A stretch of 64,000 bases of DNA from assembly GCA_003996215.1 (NCBI GenBank), contig QJPP01000676.1, forward strand, positions 558,001 to 622,000, in the 5' to 3' direction. Positions 10,563-24,041 of this stretch are shown here, one piece after another. Positions within the stretch are counted from its first letter, which is position 1. Each line of letters begins with the position of its first letter. Made by a program: the position numbers and the translations under genes. The stretch is from Jaltomata sinuosa. Its lineage: Eukaryota > Streptophyta > Magnoliopsida > Solanales > Solanaceae. A model generated the notes under the pieces. The model saw only the letters and a list, made by a program, of their open reading frames with translations. It made no database searches and had not been told where the DNA came from.

Positions 10563-13500
10563 CTATGCTTTCATGGCTGATTTCGCTTCCCAAGTAGCTC
10601 CTTCAACAAGCTGATTTCTCCAAAGGACTTTTACCGAATCAACTTCTTTGTTTCTCAACCTCTGAATCTGACGATCAAGGATCTCCACGGGAACCTCCTC
10701 ATAGGTGAGACTATCCTTCACACCTACGTCCTCTAAAGGAACAATCAAGGTCGGATCACCAACACACCTCTTCAACAAGGAAACATGGAAAACCGGATGA
10801 ACCGCTTCTAACTCTGTTGGCAAATACAACTCATAAGCAACGCTACCAACTTTCCTCAGAATCCGATAAGGGCCTAAAAAACGGGGGCTAAGCTTCCCTT
10901 TCTTGACAAACCTTATCACATCCTTCATGGGTGATACTTTCAGAAAAACCCAATCATCAACTTCAAATTCCAATTCCCTTCTTCTCACATCCGCATATGA
11001 TTTATGTCGACTCTGAGCGGTCTTCAACCTTTCCCTAATGAGCTGGACCTTCTCCATAGTCTCATAAACCGAATTAGGACCAATCAAAGGTGCCTCACCT
11101 ACCTCAAACCAACCAATAGGAGATCTACACCTCCGGCCATAAAGTGCCTCATAAGGAGCCATCTGGATGCTAGAGTGAAAGATGTTGTTGTAGGAAAACT
11201 CGATAAGAGGTAAGTGATCATCCTAATTACCTTTGAAGCCAATCACACAAACTCTCAACATGTCCTCCAAGGTCTGAATGGTATGCTCTGCATGACCATC
11301 TGTCTGAGGGTGAAAAGCTGTGCTAAGCTTCACCTGAGTACCAAGGCCTTTCTGAAATGATCTAAAAAATGAGAAGTAAACTGAGTACCTCTATCTGAAA
11401 TGATGGACAATGGGACACCATGCAATCAGACTATCTCCCGGATGTAGAGTCTGGCATAATCGTCTGCTGAATCTGTAGTCTTAACAGCCAAGAAATGAGA
11501 TGACTTGGTCATTCGGTCAATAATCACCCAAATGGAATCATGTTGCCTTCGAGTACGAGGCAAACCAGTAATGAAGTCCATATTAATCGCTTCCCATTTC
11601 CAAGTGGGAAGGTCAATATCCTGAATAATGGCACCTGGTCGATGATGCTCTACCTTCACTTGCTGTCAGTTGGGACACTTAGCCATAAAACCGGCTATGT
11701 TCCTCTTCATGCCATTCCACCAAAAGATTTCTCGTAGATCACAGTACATCTTGGTGGCACCAGGGTGAATGGAATATCTAGAACTATGAGCCTCAGTCAA
11801 AATCTGTTGTCTCAACCCATCTACATCTGGCACACATAGTCGACCCTGATAACAAAGCATACTATCTCCCCCTTGGGAGAAAACCTCAACCGTCTGCTGA
11901 TGGACTGCATCCTTTAGCTAAAGGAGGAATGGGATTGTTGTCTTGCTTTGCCTTCACTTCTGCTACAAGGGATGATTCGAAACCATTCTGCACAATAACC
12001 CCACCTTCGGTTGAGTCCATAAGACAAACTCTCAACCGGGCAAGCCTACGAACCTCCTTAACCAATTTCTTCTTTCCGTCTTCAACAGAAGACACACTAC
12101 CCATGGACAATCTGCTAAGCGCATTCACCACAACATTTGCCTTACTCGGATGGTAAAGCACACTCATGTCATAGTCTTTAAGAACCTCAAGTCACCTTCT
12201 TTGTCGCAAATTCAATTCCTTCTGAGTGAACACATACTGAAGACTCTTATGATCAGTGAATACATCCACGTGCACCCCATACAAGTAATGTCTCCAAATC
12301 TTCAAAGCAAAAACCACGGCTACTAGCTCAAGATCATGAGTAGGGTAGTTCTTCTCATGAACCTTAAGTTGTCTAGATGAATAAGCAATCACTTTACCAC
12401 GTTGCATCAAAACACAACCCAAACCAATCTGAGAAGCATCACAATACACAACAAAGTCATCTAGGCACTCGGGTAGAGCTAACACTGGAGCTGTGGTCAA
12501 TCTAGTCTTCAATTCCTGAAAGTTCTTCTCACACAAATCAGACTACTGAAATTTTACCTTCTTCTGAGTCAATCAAGTTAAGGGGGCAGAAATGGAAGAA
12601 AATTCTTCCACAAATCTCCTGTAGTAACTAGCCAAACCCAAAAAGCTCCTAATATCAGACGGGGAAGTAGGTCTAGGCCAATTCTTTACCGCCTCAATCT
12701 TTTGAGAATCAACCCAAATACCATCTCTAGTCACAATATGACCCAAAAAAGCAATGGACTGCATCCAAAACTCACACTTGCTAAACTTAGAAAATAACTG
12801 CCGGTCCTTGAGAGTTTGCAACACAACTCTCAAATGGTCCGCATGCTCCTCCTCACTCCGAGAGTAGATAAGGATATCATCAATGAAAATAATCACAAAC
12901 ATATCCAAATACTACTTGAACACACGGTTTATCAAATCCATAAAAGCTGCAGGAGCATTCGTTAGACCAAAAGACATAAGAACAAATTCATAATGACCAT
13001 ACCGAGTCCTGAAGGCTGTCTTTGGAATATCACACTCTCAAACATGAAGCTGATGATAATCGGATCTAAGGTCAATTTTAGAGAAGAAACTAGCACCTTG
13101 AAGCTGATCGAACAAGTCATCAATCCTAGGAATATGATACTTATTCTTGATGGTGACCTTGTTCAACTGACGGTAGTCAATACACATTCTAAGATAACCA
13201 TCTTTCTTCTGAAGAAACAAAATCGGGGCACCCTATCGAGAAATGCTAGGCCTGATTATACCCTTATCAAGAAGATCCTTCACCTGATCCTTCAATTCCT
13301 TAAGTTCCGCGGGAGCCATTCTATTGGGAGGGATAAAGATAGGATTCGTATCTGGAAGAAGATCTATCCCAAAGTTGATTTCCTGCTCGGAAGGGACTCC
13401 AGAAAAATCCTCGAGAAATACTTTTCGGAACTCATTCACAATAGGAACAGACTGAAGGGATGGGGTTTCGGACTCCGTGTCCACAACTTGAACTATATGA

Positions 13501-15127
13501 TAAACATAACCCTTAGAAATCATCTTCCTAGCCTTAAAATAAGATATGAAATGACCTTTCGAGGATGGGGGACTGCCTTGCCATTCTAAGACAGGTTCAT
13601 TTGGAAACTTGAAACTGACAACCCGAGTAGGACAATCAACTGAAGCATAATAATCATACAACCAATCCATACCGAGAATAACATCAAAATCATTCATCTC
13701 CAACTCTACTAAATCCGCTGAAGTGACTCTATGAAGGATTGAGATAGGGCAATTTTGGTAGATTCTTTTGGCTAGGACTGACTCACCAATAGGAGTAGAC
13801 ACACAAAAGGGTTTTAAAAGTAATTCAGGACAAATTTTGAATTTGCATGCTACATAAGGGGTTACAAAAGATAGGGAGGCTCTGGGGTCCAACAAAGCAT
13901 ACACATTTAGAGAGAAGACGTTTAACATACCAGTTATAACATCAGGCAGGCTCTCTTAGTCCTGGCAAGAGGACATAACATAAAGGAAGTTCTGGCGCTG
14001 ACCACCAGAACTAGAAGCTGTCCCCTGCTAGGTTGGTCGACCTCCTGGGGCTGCTGGAGCCGACTGAGCCCTACTACCTCCCTGTTCCTTCTTAGCTGAA
14101 GGGTAATCCCCAATCCTGTGGCCAACCTGACCACACCCAAAGCAACCACCTGATCAAGCTAAACACTCACCAGGATGATTGTTCCCACACTTGGTACAAA
14201 CGGGGAAAGAAGGCCTCTTTGCACCACTACTTTGAGAAAAAAAGCCTGCACCTCTACCAGACTGATCATGACGGGGCCTGGAGTCCTGAGAAGGAGCACT
14301 AGCAGTAGAATGCACATGTACTAACGACTTTTTCTGAAAGGAAGAGTGATGTCTACCTCCGGACTTCTGATAGCTAAACCCCGAACCCTCAGATCTGGCT
14401 CTTTTGTTCTCCCTATCCATCTGCCTAAGCTTGTCTTCTTTGATCTGGTGAGCATGGGTCATTAGTCTGGAGATGTTCGTATCACTTAACAATATAGCAG
14501 ACCGACACTCCTTCTTTATCATATCAGAAACCCCATAGATAAACTTACTCATCTAATCATGTGGGTCAGCTACCATAGAGGGGGCATACCTAAGCAACTG
14601 AGTAAACTTCAAATTGTACTCTTGGACTAACATCGACCCATGTCTTAAGTTCACAAACTCCTCAACCCTTGACTGCCTCAACTATCGGGGAAAGAACCAG
14701 TCAAGGAAGACCTTCTCAAAACACTCCTAAGTCATATGGACCTCATCCCTAGCTCTAGCTTCCTTCCATTACGTGAATCAGATATGAGCCACATCCTTGA
14801 GTTGATAGGACACAAGCTCCACACAATTAATATCACCCACTTGCATCACATCGAAGATCTTCTTTGCCTCATCAATAAAACTAAGTGGGTCTTCACCCAT
14901 CTTCGAACCCCAAAATTTAGGCGGGTTCATTCGGACAAAATCATGGGCCCAGGCGCTACCCCACCTTGAGGGTGGACGGGGATAGGATCCGGCTGATTGG
15001 CCTGAGCAGCCATGGTCTGGGCTAGCAAATGGATGGCGTTCCTGAATTTCTCATGCATGACCTTGGGGGCCGAAACTAGAGGAGCAAGATTCCGAGTGGC
15101 TCGGTGAGGCATAGCACGTCGAGGCAT
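10563..15127 (-). pseudogene. Gypsy-1 gag-pol polyprotein, broken
   Basis: This encodes capsid protein and replication enzymes. Starting at 15127 (MPRRAMPHRA): gag with zinc-knuckle remains (CTKCGNNHPGEC near 14160-14200; CFGCGQVGHR next to it, last Cys lost); protease with YALLDPRASLSFVTPY near 13890; RT with DYRQLNK and FIDDILIYS (13220-12573); RNase H with CDASQIGLGC and TDHKSL (12536-12192); integrase zinc region (11860-11666) and core MDFITGLP (11659-11200); C-terminal integrase and chromodomain (11162-10563, ending GATWEAKSAMKA). Many in-frame stops look like TGG or CAG changed to TAG, as expected from decay of methylated cytosines. The protease has Arg where Gly is normal (DPGA). Confidence 0.93.
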
Positions 15128-15320
15128 AATCTGAAATGTATAAGGTAAGGATTAGAGGGATATTAGAGCCAAACTCTAACGCACGATGTGATCATGAAAG
15201 GAGTGAAGTTTTTCTAACACATCTCATAGCTTCCCTCTCATAAGTGTGGCGCGCTTCACACATATGAAGGAGACTCTACTCGATGCGGCTTTCAGACATC
15301 CTAGGACTCTTGAAACCTGA

Positions 15321-15333
15321 GGCTCTGATACCA
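15321..15333 (-). other. Gypsy-1 primer-binding site
   Basis: TGGTATCAGAGCC on the minus strand, complementary to the 3' end of initiator methionine tRNA, lies 4 nt from the 5' LTR. Confidence 0.9.
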
Positions 15334-15337
15334 AGTT

Positions 15338-17480
15338 TGTCACGCCCCGAGGCTACCCCCTGGACGTAACATGGGATCTTGAGCACAAGTCCTCTAGATT
15401 AACCCTTGGTCATAGCATACTTAAGCAAAATAATAGATAAGTGGAAGAATAGTAAGAAGATTCAAATCAAACATATAGATAACCGAGTCAAAGTACATAC
15501 AACTCCAAGGAAGAGACTCGAATACTGTCTATGTCTGAAAAGCCTCTATACATAACATAAAGAGTTGCTAGGACAAGACCCTAGCTAACTCAAAGTATGG
15601 AAGTAAATAACCATAAACTAACTAAGATGATAACTAGCCCTCGGACGATGAGGACTCACCAACAACGGACTGGGAATGGCCTAAAATCTCTAGCCACGTG
15701 TCTGAGGGAAGGAGCCTGAATCTGCATCATCAAAAGGATGCAACGCAAAATATGCGTCAGTACTATAGGATGTATCGAGTATGTGAGATATGCATAATCA
15801 TGTTGAAAACATGCTTAAAACGTGCTTAAAACTGAGTTCATGCATAAAAAGGATATCACAAGTAAATATCATAACTTGAATAGTAAACATGAGATGAGAA
15901 TCAAAACTTCAAAATAGATTTTATAAGCTTAAAACAAGTCAAAACATTCTTAAGGGAGTTTCTTATAATCGACAATAGACCATGCGAGCTACATAGAATC
16001 TAACTATATAACCCTAGTTAGCAAAACTGACTTGAACCGTGCCAAGGAACAAGTCACCATACCCAACTATATAACCCTAGTTGGCAAAGCTGTTCTAATG
16101 CCCGCTAAGCACAGGACATCATGATCAATATATGGTACCACTCTCATAATCCCATAGGGCACTTCATTTTATAACCTACACTGGCAACATAGTTTTGGAC
16201 TTGGGTATTCGAACCCTCGTCGCTCGATACTAAATACTACTCCCAAAACATATAGATATAGCTCATAATTTTATAGTGGTACAATCTCATGCCAAATCTT
16301 GTTTGAAAAGCATGAAAACACATCGGGCATCATACAATTCTCATATCATAAGTTTATGAAACTTAGCATAGCCATAATTCAAAATATACTTTTCTTTCTT
16401 AAATCCCACTTGAAGAATTAGGCATGCAATTTCATAAATACATATGAACATGTTATCTAAACATGTAAACTTTCACTTGAAATCATGCAATTCAATGGAA
16501 TCATGCTAGAAATAAATTTTGATGCATGGGTTTTTGAAACCAATTAAGGAATCTTGATCAAATCATAAATGAACCATAAGAAACCATGAATTGTTACATA
16601 GAAATAGATTTCATAAGTTTTCCCCAATTTAGATCAAAACCCTAATTTCACAAGTTCATAATTCAAAATAAGAATTGGGGTTTTGGGCACAAGGGTAAAA
16701 GGAACCCATTGTTGAATACCCACATACCTTGATTGAAGCTAACCCACTTGAAATTAAAAAGACTAGGAGACTTGAACTTGGAGCTTGAGACTTTGAGCTT
16801 GAGAGATTTCTTTTCCTTTTTGGGAGATAAATGAAGATTTTAGAAGGGACTTAGGCTAATGAGAGTGAAAACCTTTCTAGAAATAGTCAAAGCGATATCA
16901 TTTAAGAGTCAAAAAGGTGGATAATGACTAAAATAACCCTGGGATGTAATTAGAAAAAAGCTAGAAAAAGTTGACTTTCAGGGACCACGGATGGGTTCCA
17001 TGGGTCGTAGACAAAACCATGGCTCGTGGTTTCCATCCGTCGTTCCTGGCTAATAGAACAAGTTGCAGAAGGCGGTCTATGGGTCAACAAGATGGATCCG
17101 TAGAAAGAATCACGGGTCATAGACCAAAGTCATAGTTCCTGGGGAACATGCAATCCTCTGAATTAAGTTCAATGAGTTATAGGATGATCCGTGGTTCGAA
17201 CTATGGATCGTAGACTTGACTCGTGGTTCCTGGGGAATCAGTCAGCCCTCAGGTCTGGTACCAGGAGTTAACAGGATGAACCCGTAGATTGAACTACAGT
17301 CCGTAGAACTAACTCGTGATTCTCAGACCAGAGTCTGCACCTAGCAAGCTCAACCTACGACTCTATTCCACGACCCGTGGTTCAGACCACGGTCCATGGT
17401 TTGGACCCGTCACTCCCGGAAACATGGAATTTTTCAAAGTTTCAAACTTAGAAAGCTGGTTTGATTTTCGGGGTGTTACA
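15338..17480 (-). repeat. Gypsy-1 5' LTR
   Basis: 2143 bp from TGTCACGCCCCG to GGGTGTTACA, the partner of 8137-10290. Its palindrome cluster lies at about 16984-17410. No gene is present. Confidence 0.94.
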
Positions 17481-17485
17481 ATATC

Positions 17486-17714
17486 TTCCTTCCATAGTCA
17501 ATAAATCTTTATCATAATTTTTCATCCACATACAATCTTCGCAAGATCTGTAGATGTAGTAAATGTGTTTGTTTCCATCCAACCCCCAGTTGTAGTAGAT
17601 GTATTCAAAATTGAACTTCAAACTTGAGCAAATCTTTCCTTCAGCGGAATATCTTCTTTTCAAAATAGCAATTATTCTTCCCGTTAATTCCATTCAACTC
17701 TTCTTCAGGCATGT
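17486..17714 (-). repeat. Copia-1 3' LTR, fragment 2
   Basis: It matches about 49935-50163 of the intact Copia-1 LTR (for example CCACATACAATCTTC and AGATCTGTAGATGTAG). It is bounded on the left by the Gypsy-1 duplication ATATC and on the right by the Gypsy-2 duplication CATGT (17710-17714). Confidence 0.93.
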
Positions 17715-20700
17715 TGTTATACTCCATTTTAACCGAGTCAAAATAGTTTACAACATATTGGTGATTTCTAAAATAATTTAACTAACTTAAGGAGTCGCCA
17801 CCTAATTATTGTGGTGAATTAGAGTACCTAAATGTTTTAAAGAGATTGTCTAAAGTTAACTACATTTTAAGGTCTACTAACATGAGTTTCTAGGTAAGGG
17901 TTCAATTAATCTAAAGGGAAGGTATTAGGCAGCCTTTAAAATACATTAAAAATGGTTAACCATCCAAATGTAGGTTGATTAATTAGGCTTAAAAAGTCAT
18001 TAAAAATTGTATGTCAAAATGCAAGTCATGTTTTGGAAAAGGAATAATCCAAGGACAAGACTTTCAAAAGTATACTTGAAATAAAGAGAGCAAAGATTTC
18101 GAAAATGTCATTCTTTAGAGAAGAGGAACTTGATTTATTAACCAAGGCTAAGCATAAAAGAGGACATGTATTAGGTATTGAATTGATTCGTTATTTACAA
18201 AACCAAAATTTTAAAAATGAAGTTAAAAATTATGAGTTGACTAAGACAATTTGAAGTAATAAAGAAAGAATTCTCAATTGGATCTTTCGACTTAAACAAA
18301 ACTTAGGAGAAGAATTTGTAAAAGATTCTTAAGAAGATGAACTAAGTGTACGTGAATCTGGTAAAGAAAATTGAATGGACCAAAGTAAAAAAAGATTTCT
18401 CTACTTATTTATAAATTCATTTAGACTCAGGGAAAACATTTAAATGTGACAAGCTAAATGTAATATAAGTATTAATGCATAATGTAATTGGCTGATTTTA
18501 AAGCGGGAAGGGATTAGTACTTAATAGTGTGAAACAGTAAGAAACTTGTATTTAAGTCCACAAGCTTATTTGAAAATAGTGTATGGAGTTAAAACACTTT
18601 TATACTTGGATAAAAATGGACGGGATAATAAAAAAAGGAAGTCGATTTATGCATGGAAAAACATTTCCCTCGTTGAAATCTTTATTTAATTATCTAAGAG
18701 AATTATTAAGGTTATTCAATATACTGAGATGGGCGATTTAAACCAAACTTGAGAAATATGTTGAACTCTAAGTGATGACTTGATTAACAACTATTTGTTT
18801 TCCAAACATATCTAAATATCAAAGACCAGTTATCTTCCGAATACTTCAAACGTCAAACAAAGTCACCAAAACAAACACAAGTATTCAAAATGAAACAAAC
18901 AAAAGAAAGCTATCAAGTATCACGTTAGTAATAAATAACTAAAGGAGGAGTATAGCTGAACGTTAGTCATTTCATCTCGCCTTTCTTGCGATTATTCTAG
19001 GGAGTGAGAGATATAAATGAAGACGCATATGCAACGCATATGCACGTTTCGAGTCTTAAAGTGGAACTCTTCGACTCCGGTATTCATGCAAGGAAAGAAA
19101 AGAGAGGAAACAAAAAGTTAAGAGGAATAATATGATTCTTAACAATTAATAATGTCTATGAAAAATAATAAATGACACTAAAAAAAATATTAATCATCCA
19201 TGAAGACACGTTAATGATCAATTTACTATCAAGATATTACAAGCATGGTTTACATATCACAACATCTTGTTTATTGTTTCTGGAATAGCAGGTAAGATCT
19301 GCACAAACTTAAATTTACACCAAATATGCTTCATAGATATATCTCTAAAGACAACGCAACAGGCCAAAATCGAATCCATATTCCTTAGTTGAGCATGTAC
19401 TAATGAGTAGAGTTTTCCTAAATGCTAGTATATCTAAGTCTAAATCATAGTAGTCAATATGTTATTATGCCCAGACAATTTTGAAAGAATCACACCATTT
19501 AAGTTTTAAGTCTTCTATCACATAACAGAGAGTTATCATTTTAATCTACGAAAAACATGGTTCAAACATGGCAAGAAATAAAGTTCTTTTTTGGTTTTAA
19601 AACAAAACGTTAGTCATGTTCCTATTTACCTTAAGTGCTCTATTTATATCTATCTCTCCATATATATATGAAAGAGACTTTAAAACATGGGTTCTCAGAC
19701 AAAAAATAAAGTAATCTTGAACAAGAGAAAGAAAATGAGTAAAGAGATTAGATTTTACCTCTTGTGGTGCAGTGAACTAGAGATCGTCAGCCTCGAATCT
19801 ACTCTCTCAAGAACAAATTTCAACCAAATAAATTTGAGTGCCTCTGTTATAGCCGCAAGCCAACAGAGACGGAATGAAACTTAAAGGTCGTAGTTAAAGA
19901 TGAAAGTGTTGTGTGTGATCAAATTCTTGTGATGCTTCTTGTGAGTGTTCCAGCCTTTTGATGAAGGAGACGGCTGAAAAACTTCCGTTTACTGAAGATA
20001 TAAGGGTGTATTTATAAGTGAAGACTAGGTTTAGGATTGAGTTTGAAATTCAAATGTTTTGCGAGAGAGGGGGAGTCACGGGCTGAATACAAATAGCCGT
20101 TTGAATCTCTGCCATGGTGATTCTCTGTATAAAAATAAGAATTTGAAAAGTTGTTTGACCTCCTCCTTGGCTAGATCATTGAATATGAGGGAGAGAGAAG
20201 TTGCACTGAACTGGGGAGGCAGCTTTTTGCTTGGAGATGGAAGGCGCTCTGCATTTTTGTTAAAAATGGAAGATGACAGAAAAGAGCGTGTAAGATTGAT
20301 CAGGTTAATTCACTAGGGTTAGCAAAAGAGTTATTTGGATAGTTGGGCAGCTGTGTTGTGCCAAATGGGCTGCTGCTTTGGCTGCATTTTGGACAAATTT
20401 GACATGAAAAAAATGGGCTGGACATTTGATCCGATTTGAGACTTATTTTGGGCCGAATTATATGGTCTTTTCTTTCTTCAAATTGATTATTTTGAGCTTC
20501 TAATTTAAAAATTAGTATAATATATATTACACGATGACAATTAATAATTATAAAATAAGTAATACACGTGTAATTAATTTTGTAAGTACCAAACTTAAAA
20601 ATAAAGTAATAACAATCAACTTTAAAGAAGATGAACATAAAGTAATACTAGTAATGTTGACAATATACTCGTAATTTTTTAATTTTTTTTAATTAAAAGG

Positions 20701-20901
20701 ACAATAATAATAATAATAATAATAATATATAAATAATAATAAAATTTAAGGTAGTAGAAATAATGGTATATAACATGTAGTAATGGTAATGATAGTGATG
20801 CACAAAAATAATAGTAAAATGTAAGATATTTAATCTATTAAAAATTTAGAAGCCAAAGGAAATAAATTAGAAAAAAAGAGGGACAAAATTGGGTGTCAAC
20901 A
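17715..20901 (-). repeat. Gypsy-2 3' LTR
   Basis: 3187 bp, TGTTATACTCCATTTTAACC to GGGTGTCAACA. It contains an (AAT)n microsatellite at about 20703-20752 that is much shorter in the partner LTR. Short reading frames occur, but none has a recognisable domain. Confidence 0.93.
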
Positions 20902-20971
20902 ACTGCCCCACTTTGAACGGAGATGATGTATGAGTCTTCGGGCAAAGGAGTTGACTTGGTAGTCAATTTTG
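20884..20971 (-). other. Stem-loop spanning the Gypsy-2 polypurine tract/LTR junction
   Basis: Nested complementary arms: CAAAATTG (20884-20891) with CAATTTTG (20964-20971), GTCAAC (20895-20900) with GTTGAC (20950-20955), and CTTTG (20911-20915) with CAAAG (20943-20947). The polypurine tract, minus-strand AAAGTGGGGCAGT, lies inside. The same design with different inner bases is in Gypsy-3. Confidence 0.65.
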
Positions 20972-21735
20972 TTCCGGCCAACAAATATAGCCCTGGAGGA
21001 ATTGAATTGATACAAACGTTGGAAGGTTATGTGATAGAAGAATGTAGGAAAAGATTATGAGGACTTGATATAAGATATTTTGAAGATTATGACTGAACCT
21101 CGGTTTTGAGTCACCTACATATCTCGGGTTTTAGGAGAATCAGGTCATATGTAGTTCAAAAGTTTTGAAAAGAATGTTACTAGCGGATTTGGTAGAAAAT
21201 TAGGAGTTTAAAAATAAGTACTTATTACAAGAGTGTTCAAAAATGGAAGATATGTTCATAGCTTCCTAATTATAAATGTGGTCGACAACACATTCATAAA
21301 TAGGACTCTACTAGACAAGTTTCCATGACACCCTAAGATTGAGTCGATATGCTGAGATGCGGATTCTCAAAAGCTTCCCCAGTATTGAGTTATGGAGACA
21401 CTAGATAGTGAAAGGAGTTGGGCGGTTATTGAAGAGTTAATTGAGTGGAGATTTAGCGATGGAAATGAAAAAAGTTTGAATAACCTACATGCCACGTGTT
21501 CGTGGGACGTAGGCAGAGTGAAGTTTAAGAGTAGATCCTTGACCTCTGCTGGCGAGTTTGATAGTCCTCTTCAGCAAAGTTGCCCCAGTTCACTGCTAAG
21601 ATAGAGTTCCACGTTGTGATGCATCTCTTGTTATTGTAATTGACGTGCGTATATTGTATTTTCTGAAATTCATATAAAAATTATTAGTAAAGTTTGGGGT
21701 AAAGTATAAATAGAATAAAAATGATAATAAATATG
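20972..21735 (-). other. Gypsy-2 3' untranslated region next to the polypurine tract
   Basis: Non-coding. It holds one hairpin module (21091-21157) and two polypurine-like stretches (CTTCCCCAGT near 21374 and TTGCCCCAGTT near 21580). The short reading frames here have no domain. Confidence 0.6.
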
Positions 21736-22790
21736 AATGAGAGGATGAAGCCGTATGGCTTATAAAATGATGAGGCTGCATAGCCAAATATTGTCTCTGG
21801 TTGTCTTCAGGGACTTGATGATGAATAATGTCTCCAGTTGTCTTTGGGACTTGATGTTGGTTGTTGTAAAATCCTCCGGTTGTCTTCGGGGATTTGATGA
21901 TGCATGGCGTCACCGATTGTATTGGGGACTTGATGTTGATGATATCTCCGATTGTTATTGGAGACTAAATATTGATTGTCGTAAAATCCTGCAGAACTTT
22001 TTGACAAAGTTGTTAGATAAAGTTACAAAGTCATAATAAAGTATGAATAAAGTAGGTGATAAGTGAGAAATAAAGCCGTCTGGCTTATGATGAATGGCTG
22101 CGTAGCCAAATGATGTCCCAATTATCTTCGGGGATTCAATGATGAACGATATCTCCAGTTGTCTTCGGAGACTAATGTTAATTGTTGTAAAATTCTCTCA
22201 TTGTCTTCATGGATTTGATGATGCATGATGTCTCCGATTGTCTTCGGAACTTGATGTTGATTATTGTAAAATTCTCCGGTTGTCTTCAAAGGTTGATGTT
22301 AATATTGTAAAATCCTCTGATTGTCTTTGGGAATTTGATAATGCATGATATCTCCGATTGTCTTTGGGACTTGATGTTGATTGTTGTAAAATTCTCCGAT
22401 TGTCTTCGGGGACTGATGTTGTATGATGTCTCCGATTGTCTTCGAGACTTGATATTGATTGTTGTAAAATTCTTCGATTGTCTTCGAAGGTTGATGTTAT
22501 AGTTGTAAGATTCTCTGGTTGTCTTCGGAGACTGATGCTGATATTGTAAAATCCTGAAAAACTTTAGAGTAAAGTTGTTAAATAAAGTCATAAAGTAAGA
22601 ATAAAGTAGATGATGAGTGAGAAATAAAGTCGTGTGGCTTATTGTGAACAGCCGCGGCCAAATGAGGTCTCTGATTGTCTTCGAAGATCTGATGTGGATT
22701 CTGTTGCCGCAATGATGATTGCGACTATTGCATGTTATCTCTAATCTTTGACATTGATCCTTGATATGCAATTCCTCTTCGTTGTTCCTG
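21736..22790 (-). repeat. Degenerate tandem array in the Gypsy-2 3' UTR
   Basis: Roughly 35-45-bp units built on CTCCGATTGTCTTCGGGGAC, then TTGATGTTGATTGTTGTAAA or TGATGATGCATGATGT, repeat through the region. Three larger restarts carry AAAGCCGT..GGCTTAT near 21748, 22073 and 22628, suggesting a second level of repetition. Reading frames such as 22286-22771 exist only because the unit is repeated. Confidence 0.8.
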
Positions 22791-23184
22791 CACTCAAAGA
22801 AAACTTCTTAGTTGGAAGGGGGATGTTGATTCGTGTTGACTTGAAGCTTGACTTTGTTGATCCTCCGCTCATCTTGTTTATTCAAACCTTGTGATCTCCA
22901 TTTGGAAATTGGCAAATGAACAAGTAGTGAAAGTTTTTTAAGAAAATAAGCATTTGAAGGATATATATGTAAATATATAAAGATATGTAAATAGGTTACA
23001 AAAATTTCTGCCAACTCTTAGATTGTGACACTTTTGAAACAAAATGAAACGTCCTTTGTCTGTATACTTCTTTCTTAGTAGCTTGAATCCAGTGAGCTTG
23101 GCGCTGTCCAATCACTCCTTGTGCATGTATTAAATCTGCCCAGTTTTGACTTTGAAAAAGTGTACTAAACTTATGTTGTAGTGA

Positions 23185-23560
23185 GACCGAACCTTATATA
23201 GGTTGCCTACGTATCTCGCGAAGAGAATCAGGTCAAAACGTAGTTCAAAGTACATAAAAAATGGTTTGGAATTTTTTAATAAAGGGAGCGAACCTGATAT
23301 GAGTTGCCTACGTATCTCACCATGAGAAATCAGGTCAGTACGTAGTTCTGTTACATAATTAAATAAAAGGATTTCTAGTTTCTACCTTAATGTGATCGGA
23401 CCGTATGTGGGCGGCCTACTTATCCCACCAAGGGAATCAGGTCAGGCGTAGTTCTCCTATTACAAATAAAGAGATTTTTGAAATTTTGCTATAGTGAAAT
23501 CGAACCCTATGTGGGTTGCCTACGTATCCCGCCAAGGGAATCAGGTCAAAACGTAGTTCA
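23185..23560 (-). repeat. Four tandem hairpin modules in the Gypsy-2 3' UTR
   Basis: Copies start near 23185, 23289, 23394 and 23501. Each reads roughly GAACC, then GCCTACGTAT, a short YCYC/GRGA hairpin, AATCAGGTC, and ACGTAGTTC. The outer arms CTACGT/ACGTAG and the inner arms pair. A fifth copy is at 21091-21157, and two more are in Gypsy-3. Confidence 0.8.
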
Positions 23561-24041
23561 TAGTACATAAAAAATGAAAGTTACATGAAAAATGAAACAT
23601 ATCTAAAGTCGTCCTTGGCTGTGATGTCTTGACTTCTCTTGAAAGAATATTGTTGTTGCCATGCTCCTTGATTGATTGTTCAAACTATAAGTCATCTTCA
23701 CGTCTTTTAGAAGAATCTTACTTGTCATCAAATCTTGTTCACTTGTCTTATTATTTGTCACAATCATAGAATTGATAGATTTGATAATTTATAATAAAAA
23801 TATAATATAATAAGTAATAGAGAGTTAGAAAAAATAGAAAATGCATTCATAGCTTTTGCAATTAAGCTTTCAAAAAAAAAATGAAGCACAACATCATAAA
23901 GTTTTTAGGCACGATTCAGGCCTCAATTTTGCAGTCGTGCTATTTCAAAAGGGTTACTACTTGTTCAATCTACCAAGACTCCCGCCGAACTAAGGATGGA
24001 GTACAAGTCCAATTCTTCAAGATCTCCTCTGGTTCATCACT

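Larger units (their letters stand above)
8137..17480 (-). mobile_element. Chromovirus (Ty3/Gypsy), Gypsy-1
   Basis: A complete but inactive LTR retrotransposon with LTRs at 8137-10290 and 15338-17480. The ATATC duplications at 8132-8136 and 17481-17485 are perfect. The primer site TGGTATCAGAGC (minus strand, initiator-Met tRNA) lies just inside the 5' LTR and the polypurine tract at 10291-10305. The pol order protease-RT-RNase H-integrase with a C-terminal chromodomain makes it a chromovirus, probably Tekay/Del-like. The LTRs differ by several per cent by eye, so it is much older than Gypsy-3. Confidence 0.95.

Noticed and set aside
11540..12156. Plus-strand frames at 11540-11737 and 11929-12156
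   Set aside because: They are shadows of the integrase and pol linker on the other strand.
12993..13589. 198-codon plus-strand frame
   Set aside because: It is antisense to the Gypsy-1 RT/protease region, which has clear motifs on the minus strand.
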